Translations under genes and position numbers: made by a program
Shown: piece by piece, positions 58,793 through 64,000 of the stretch
How positions within the stretch are numbered: the stretch's first letter is position 1
How the letters are laid out: every line of letters begins with the position of its first letter
Notes under the pieces: generated by a model
Databases searched by the model: none
What the model saw: the letters and a program-made list of their open reading frames with translations, nothing else
Told to the model about the DNA's origin: nothing
Assembly (NCBI GenBank): GCA_024760905.1
Contig: CM045731.1
Coordinates: 51,485,001-51,549,000 of the forward strand
From: Plotosus lineatus
Taxonomy: Eukaryota; Chordata; Actinopteri; Siluriformes; Plotosidae
Direction of reading: 5' to 3'
DNA: 64,000 nucleotides

Positions 58793-60155
58793 TGCTGCAA
58801 AATACTGCCGGGGGGGGGGGGGGGGGGTGTTTACACTAATGCAGCAATGATATGCAAATATGAGCAAACGCAGGTCACCCCATAAACAGCTCGACACACC
58901 ATCGCATGGAAACACAAACACATTTACCGTACTCGACGTAATCAATGCCCTGCTCCAATAAGTGCCCCAAGTGTTTTTTATCTTACGTCTAATAACTGCC
59001 CATGTGTACTGGGAGCAAAATCGTAGCTCAAACTGACCAATTTTATTCGATCAGTCTCTATAACAGTAAAATGAGGCATTCACTGCCTGTAAAAGTAAGT
59101 TTACACGGCATTTTAAAACCCCCTGCCACTGACGAATGTCTGTAATGTTCATCAGTAACAACACATTTGATTGTTCCGTCATGCTTTAAAAACCAGGAAA
59201 ATATTTTGCTGTGTTCTCTTGGTAAATGTACAACAAACAATGAACCAATTTGAACCAATGACCCCCCCCCCCCCCCCGGATAAACACACGGTAGGCCCTT
59301 AACTATTCGCGGATTGCCGAGCAACTGTCACGTGATTCAAATTTAGTCAATGGCTGTCCTCCTTCCTGCTGATTGGTTGAGATGTTGTATACGCCTCTTT
59401 TCCCTCATTCGGGCACAAGTTGCAAATGAGCCTTTTTTTTAAAAGTGTGTTTTAATTACCAGTTAAGCACTATGATGCCACTCAAACGCCAGCTAAGCGC
59501 CAGAAAAAGGTAATGACGTTGGATGTCTCTTCTGAAGAAATAACACTTTCTCCGGAAGAAATGACAGTTTCCTCTGAAGTGCCTGAAGAGGATAAATCAT
59601 CTGAACTGTTGCTCACTTGAAAGATCGGAAGTCCGGATAAGCCACACTTCGTCTCACAAGCTCTGTGTGTCACTTGCGACAAACGCCTCACATTCAAAGG
59701 GGAAGGACTTAAGCGGTGCGCTTTAATTAGGGTGAGCATACGGTTTGTGTTTATAGGGAGTAGATGAGAGGAATTAATTCAGGTGTGAACTGCATTCAGC
59801 CTGAGCAGCTCAGCCACGCCCCTCAGCCGGAGTGGGGAGAAAACAGACACACACAAACATTCTAAACATTAACTTAGGTACTGTACTGGAATACTAATTG
59901 AAAAAGACTTTAATACTACAGCTTTACAACAGTTCAGACGATTATTCCTCTTCAGGTACTGCAGAGGAAACCGTCGTCTCTTCAGAAGAAAGTCTTATTT
60001 CTTCAGAAGAGACATCCAACATCATTACATTTTTCTGGTGCTTATCCAGCATTTGAGAGGGATCATAGAGCTTAACTGGATAATATATACAGTATATACA
60101 CAATGAAAATATATACATACTGTGTATACATATATACATATAGGTACCTCGATTA

Positions 60156-60437
60156 GGGGGCAGTGGTGGTCTAGTGGTATAGGGCGCTGGATCGCAGATC
60201 CAAAGGTTGGGGGTTCGAGTCCCAGTCTCCACAAGGTTGTCACTGTCCCCCAGTGAGGCTAACTGGGTTATCAAAGGCGGGCCATGTCTCTCACTGTCTA
60301 TGGTGCGAGGTATGTAAAAGAACCATTGCTGACTTTCGTAAAGAGTAGGCTGCAAAGTCATCAGCGTGTTTCTGTCCCTTGCTAAAAAGGGTTGTGACAG
60401 GAAGGGCATCCGAGGTAAAAACCGCTGCCAAATCAAG
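60156..60437 (+). mobile_element. tRNA-Glu/RTE-type SINE, 3'-truncated
   Basis: Head AGTGGTGGTCTAGTGGTATA and GGGGGTTCGAGTCCCAG, body to GGAAGGGCATCCGAGGTAAA, then ended by the adjoining pogo fragment. Confidence 0.88.
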
Positions 60438-60440
60438 AAA

Positions 60441-61361
60441 AGTCAAGGTATTTGACAAGGTATATTGCCAAAAGTATTTTTTTGTCTTGGAAGTCGAACA
60501 AAATTTAGAAGTCGAACTTGAAAAACACACACAAAAAATTAGACTGAGGAAAAGTGCGTGACTTCCGGAAATTGGTCTCTTTTGACTCTACTCGACCACT
60601 GTGTGAGTGTGGATGTGCTTGCTCCTCTTCTACAAAGTACAGTATACTTTTGTTTGCTTACTCGATGAGGTTAGTTAATAAACATATCTGCAAAGAAAGC
60701 TACTGAGGAAAGGTCAGTTGTGTGGAAAACTGTTGCGTTTAAGAAAGAGCTGATAGCTAAGCATGAATCGGGTGTGCGTGTTACTGATCTTGCTAAGGAA
60801 TATGGCATGGCTAAATCAATGAGCTACACGATCCTGAAGAACAAAGAGATCGTTAAAGCCAGTGATGTGGCGAAAGGCTCAACGGTTATCAGCAAACAAA
60901 GACTGCAAGTGCTGGAGGAGGTGGAAAAATTACTGCTCATACACATAAACGAGCAGCAGTTAGTAGTGTTAGAGAGGGTCTGCTGCAAAGCTCGTGAAAT
61001 CTATGATGATTTGGTGAAAAAAGACCCTAGCTTGAATCTTGAAGGGTTCCATTTTAAAGCAAGTCGAGGCTGGTTCGAAAATAAACAAAAAAAACAAACA
61101 AACAAAAAAAAGACAAAATAAATTTATCTATTAAGAATTTTGTGTGTTTGTCCTTTTGTTTCAAATTTAATATACTATTTGATATATAAACGGCATTATG
61201 AAATAACATTATGTTTAAAAAAGGTAGTTTTCTAGCATCTTGGAATGAATTAATACCATTTACATTATTTGTAATGGGAAAAGCGGATTTAGAATTTGAA
61301 CAAATTGGAATTCGAACAGCCTTCTGGAACGGATTAAGTTTGAGAACCAAGATACCCCTGT
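60441..61361 (+). mobile_element. Pogo/Tigger element fragment
   Basis: The right end, read in complement, is CAGGGGTATCTTGGTTCTCA, a Tigger-type terminus. The left end is degenerate and abuts the truncated SINE. Repeated GAAGTCGAAC motifs on the left and GAATTCGAACAGCC on the right suggest remnants of the inverted repeat. Confidence 0.7.
60720..61121 (+). pseudogene. Tigger-type transposase N-terminal half
   Basis: The open frame shows the first HTH (FKKELIAKHESGVRVTDLAK with YGMAKSMSYTILKNKE), a linker, then the second CENP-B-type HTH ending FHFKASRGWFEN. It then degenerates into Lys/Gln-rich low complexity and stops. The DDE domain is absent. The reported start precedes the natural beginning, and no ATG fits well. 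Confidence 0.8.
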
Positions 61362-61364
61362 ATA

Positions 61365-61942
61365 CAGTGGTACCTCACCTTACGAAATTAATCCGTTCCA
61401 GAGGCAGCTTCATAACCTGGATTTATCGTAAGTAGAACCACATTTTACGTGTAAAACGCGTGATTCATTCCAAGGCCCACAATACTACCCCTAAACCATT
61501 TAAAATTTATAAAAGCCTACCTTTTAAGGTGCTTACTTTGTGTTGACCGTGCCTTCTTAGCGGTTATAATATTACAAATGTTTATGCAAGGTTAAAAGCC
61601 TGAGCCAAAAAATAAAGTTGCATTGAGCACACTCACAAAAAACTCATGAAACAACAGTAACTCTATCATTTACACAAAAAGCATCATGGGTATTATGGAG
61701 ATACAGCTCCATAACAGCCAATGGGAAGTAGCTGCGTTATCCCTCCGAGCCAATGGAGGCCAGCGTGGCAGGAAGTTGAGAGATAGCCAATGGGAGAGCA
61801 ACTCGTGCATTGTTTGAATTTTTGAGATGGTGCTTTCGTAAATGTGAACTTGTTTTGTATCCGGAGACAACAATTTAGGAAAATGTTTTTTGTGACCTGG
61901 ATTTTTCGTTTGCTGGGACTTACAAAAGGTGAGGTACCACTG
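61365..61942. mobile_element. Tigger-like MITE (CAGTGGTACCTCACC family), uninterrupted copy
   Basis: 578 bp, ends CAGTGGTACCTCACCTTACG and AAAGGTGAGGTACCACTG. This is the cleanest copy and serves as the empty-site reference for 33666-34798 and 49697-53011. Confidence 0.85.
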
Positions 61943-62252
61943 CATATATATGCTGTATAATGTTTATATATTTAAAAATATCACAGTACAAAATTAAAAA
62001 GTTTTTCTTAATCATTACTACATTTTACTAGATTAATACTGTATTAATGAGTAAGACTATCTACAGAATGTGTTTAAGAAGCATATAATAGCGCATGTAA
62101 TGGATACATAGTATTTTACTTCTGGTTGATCATTTGCGCATGTAATATGATACATGGGGTTTTACTTCTGGGTACAGAACTCGCGGATTATCTTGATTCG
62201 CAGGAGGGACTGGAATTGAACCCCCGTGAATAACGAGGGCCTATTGTGTATA

Positions 62253-62943
62253 CAGTCATCCCTTGCCACTACGCGATTTGAGCATCGCGGTCTTGATACA
62301 TCGTGGTATTTTAATGAAAAATAATAAAAAAAATTCATAAAAAAATTCAAAATTTGCGCTGAAACTCGCATGTAAGCAAGCGGAAAGAAGGGACCCAAGG
62401 CAGGCTGCGTCCATTGTTTCCAAATGACAGACTGAAGTGCCCCTCCTCCCCAGTTCAGGCAGGGATTGCCCATTCAACTCAATCTCGCAAGCTGATTGGC
62501 TTAGACGCGTGACGCTGTTGCCTCCCGCCCACTCAACTCAATCTCGCAAGCTGATTGGCTTAGACGCGTGACACTGTTGCCTCCCGACCACTCAACCTCG
62601 CTAGCTGATTGCCTTAGACGCGTGATGCTGTTGCCTCGCACATTCCCCGCAGGATTTTTTGTGAGTTTGAGATCTTATAGTGTTTGTGAACGTCCCTGCA
62701 CCGCAGAGAAGAGCTATTGTCAGAGGTGAGTACAGTACTTAAAGTATTTATATATAAATTGTATTAAAATGTAATACATTACAGTATTTAGATATGCATA
62801 TAACTGTAACGTTTAATATACACTTCTTGTATTGTGTAGACGCGAAAACATATAGAAATGAGACGGGCGTTCCTACTTCGCGGTTTTTCGAATATCGCAG
62901 CCAGGTCTGGTCTACATTATCCTTAATATTCAAGGGATAACTG
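62253..62943. mobile_element. MITE (CAGTCATCCC family), intact copy
   Basis: Ends CAGTCATCCCTTGCCACTAC and TTCAAGGGATAACTG. It contains a tandem duplication of roughly 60 bp in its interior (AATCTCGCAAGCTGATTGGC repeated at about 62480, 62540 and, degenerate, 62597). Confidence 0.82.
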
Positions 62944-62960
62944 TGTAATTATATATATAT

Positions 62961-63350
62961 AGGGTAAAGTTAAGGAAAATGCAGCAAAAACAAGGCCAAT
63001 TATGCAAAAAAAATCCTAAACAAACAAGACAAAATAACCCAAAACCTCCCATCAAAACTAGTTGCATTTTTGTTAGGTGCGCATCTGAGTGCATGCACGT
63101 GCATCTGGGTGCATGCACACGCGCATCTGTGTGTGTATTTATATTGTATTTACATCTGCTGCATTATGTTTTAATGTTTAATTGTTATTATAAGCATTTA
63201 TAGCATTGAATATTTGATATTATATGCACATATACATGTAGTATACATCAGTCAGGGGGGGTTGGGTGGGGTGAGCCTACTTTGCAGAATTCAGTGGTCA
63301 CGAGGGGGATCTCAGTCCTAATTAACCACAGAAAGTTATGGATCCCCATG
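62961..63350 (+). mobile_element. Truncated Tigger-family MITE
   Basis: Shares CAAGGCCAATTATGCAAAAA and the distal segment (TTCAGTGGTCACGAGG, then GTTATGGATCCCCATG) with the element at 4678-5164. The left inverted repeat is missing. Confidence 0.65.
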
Positions 63351-63359
63351 TGTGTATAA

Positions 63360-63392
<33 letters not shown>

Positions 63393-63394
<2 letters not shown>

Positions 63395-63730
63395 GGGCAC
63401 TGGTGGTCTAGTGGTTAAGGCGCAGGATCGCTGATCCTAAGGTTGGGGGTTCGAGTCCCCACAAGGTTGCCATTGTCCCCCCAGTGCAGCTAACTGGGTT
63501 ATCAAAGGCGGGCCATGTCCCTCACTGTCTATGGTGAGAGGCAGGTAAAAGAACCATTGCTGACTTTTGTAAAGAGTAGACTGCAAAGCCGTTGGCGTGT
63601 TTCTGTTCCTTGCTAAAGGGTTGTGACAGGAAGGGCATCCGACGTAAAAACCTATGCCAAATCAAATGTGCGAATCAGATGATTCGCTGTGGCAACTCCC
63701 GAGAAAGGGAAAAAGCCGAAAGAGAAGAAG

Positions 63731-63731
<1 letters not shown>
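63393..63731 (+). mobile_element. tRNA-Glu/RTE-type SINE, full length, inserted in a CA microsatellite
   Basis: Head TGGTGGTCTAGTGGTTAAGG, B box GGTTCGAGTCCC, LINE-like segment GGAAGGGCATCCGACGTAAA and tail AAAGCCGAAAGAGAAGAAG. (CA)n tracts on both sides (63364-63391 and 63732-63770) look like one microsatellite split by the insertion. Confidence 0.92.
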
Positions 63732-63770
<39 letters not shown>

Positions 63771-63772
<2 letters not shown>

Positions 63773-64000
63773 CGCTCCAACTGATTGGCACATTGCTTTC
63801 AACTGAATCCCAGTGAAGTCCATTTGGATTCCAGGTTGTAAGACGACGAAATGTGGAACGTTTCAAGTGGGATGATGAAATTCTACATCACACTAAAGCA
63901 CTCTAAGCTGTATTAAATTATCTTGGAAAACTGATATCAATCTCTGTTCTTCTATAGTGGATAGACAACAGATTTAAAGATGAAGAGTAAAGCAAAAAAA
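63771..64000. other. Unique sequence at the window edge
   Basis: No feature recognised. Confidence 0.4.

Larger units (their letters stand above)
59289..62246. mobile_element. Foldback-family DNA transposon, heavily interrupted
   Basis: The left end GGTAGGCCCTTAACTATTCG and right end TAACGAGGGCCTATTG match the family ends. Inside are its own arms (a Ser-Glu-Glu-encoding tract at 59500-59620 and its inverted partner at 59942-60045), a SINE (60156-60437), a pogo-type fragment (60441-61361) and another MITE (61365-61942). Confidence 0.7.

Noticed and set aside
63393..63470. tRNA-like sequences with A and B boxes
   Set aside because: These are SINE heads. They occur in many copies with attached SINE bodies, lack a complete acceptor stem, and are not functional tRNA genes.
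1..64000. CRISPR arrays, bacterial operons, integrated viral genes
   Set aside because: None seen. Regular short repeats are all microsatellites. The reverse transcriptases are non-LTR LINEs with AP endonuclease and no gag/pro/env or LTRs.

Overview
The window looks like nuclear DNA of a teleost fish. It holds one multi-exon vertebrate gene with GT-AG introns on the minus strand. Around and inside that gene are Tc1/mariner, hAT, pogo/Tigger-like, RTE-type LINE, L2-like and tRNA-derived SINE elements plus many long (CA)n and (TA)n microsatellites, a repeat mix typical of fish. I cannot name the species. No bacterial, organellar or viral segment, CRISPR array or genuine tRNA/rRNA gene was found.

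The host gene is nckap5l (NCK-associated protein 5-like, also called Cep169), on the minus strand. Ten coding exons lie between 30487 (start) and 16218 (stop). They were placed by splice sites, intron phase and recall of the mammalian protein. The predicted protein is about 1490 residues: an N-terminal coiled coil, a 3.0-kb central exon with an SxIP motif and proline-rich segments, a conserved basic block, and a conserved C-terminus ending SLSSCGSQG. The seventh coding exon (22739-23056) carries one extra base relative to the required phase, giving an apparent frameshift near 22891-22906. A 3' UTR of about 1.6 kb probably ends near 14610. Introns hold a frameshifted Tc1 element (28335-29883), a pogo-type element that itself contains a hAT MITE (17627-18703), SINEs, and a (UG)n tract next to one 3' splice site.

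1-14600 (3' flank): non-coding, with microsatellites, three terminal-inverted-repeat MITEs, several SINEs and LINE relics. 30500-36600 (5' flank or upstream introns): SINEs, a nested Tigger-like MITE, and a hAT MITE that splits a SINE.

36600-64000 is a nested transposon landscape. It holds a nearly intact RTE LINE (994-codon ORF, 37024-40008) inside a foldback-like DNA transposon; a decayed Tigger transposase gene with a SINE inserted (42856-45576); a three-level nest of DNA transposons (49697-53011); a second RTE LINE interrupted by a TA-flanked MITE and with a mutated catalytic FADD box (53421-57143); and another multi-element cluster (59289-63731). No host exon was recognised here.

The most interesting relationship is between the RTE LINEs and a tRNA-Glu-headed SINE family. 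The SINE carries matches to both the 5' region and the extreme 3' end of the LINE, an arrangement like Bov-tA and BovB. No wholly new biological system was identified. The notable items are this SINE/LINE chimera, the foldback DNA transposons and the nckap5l frameshift.
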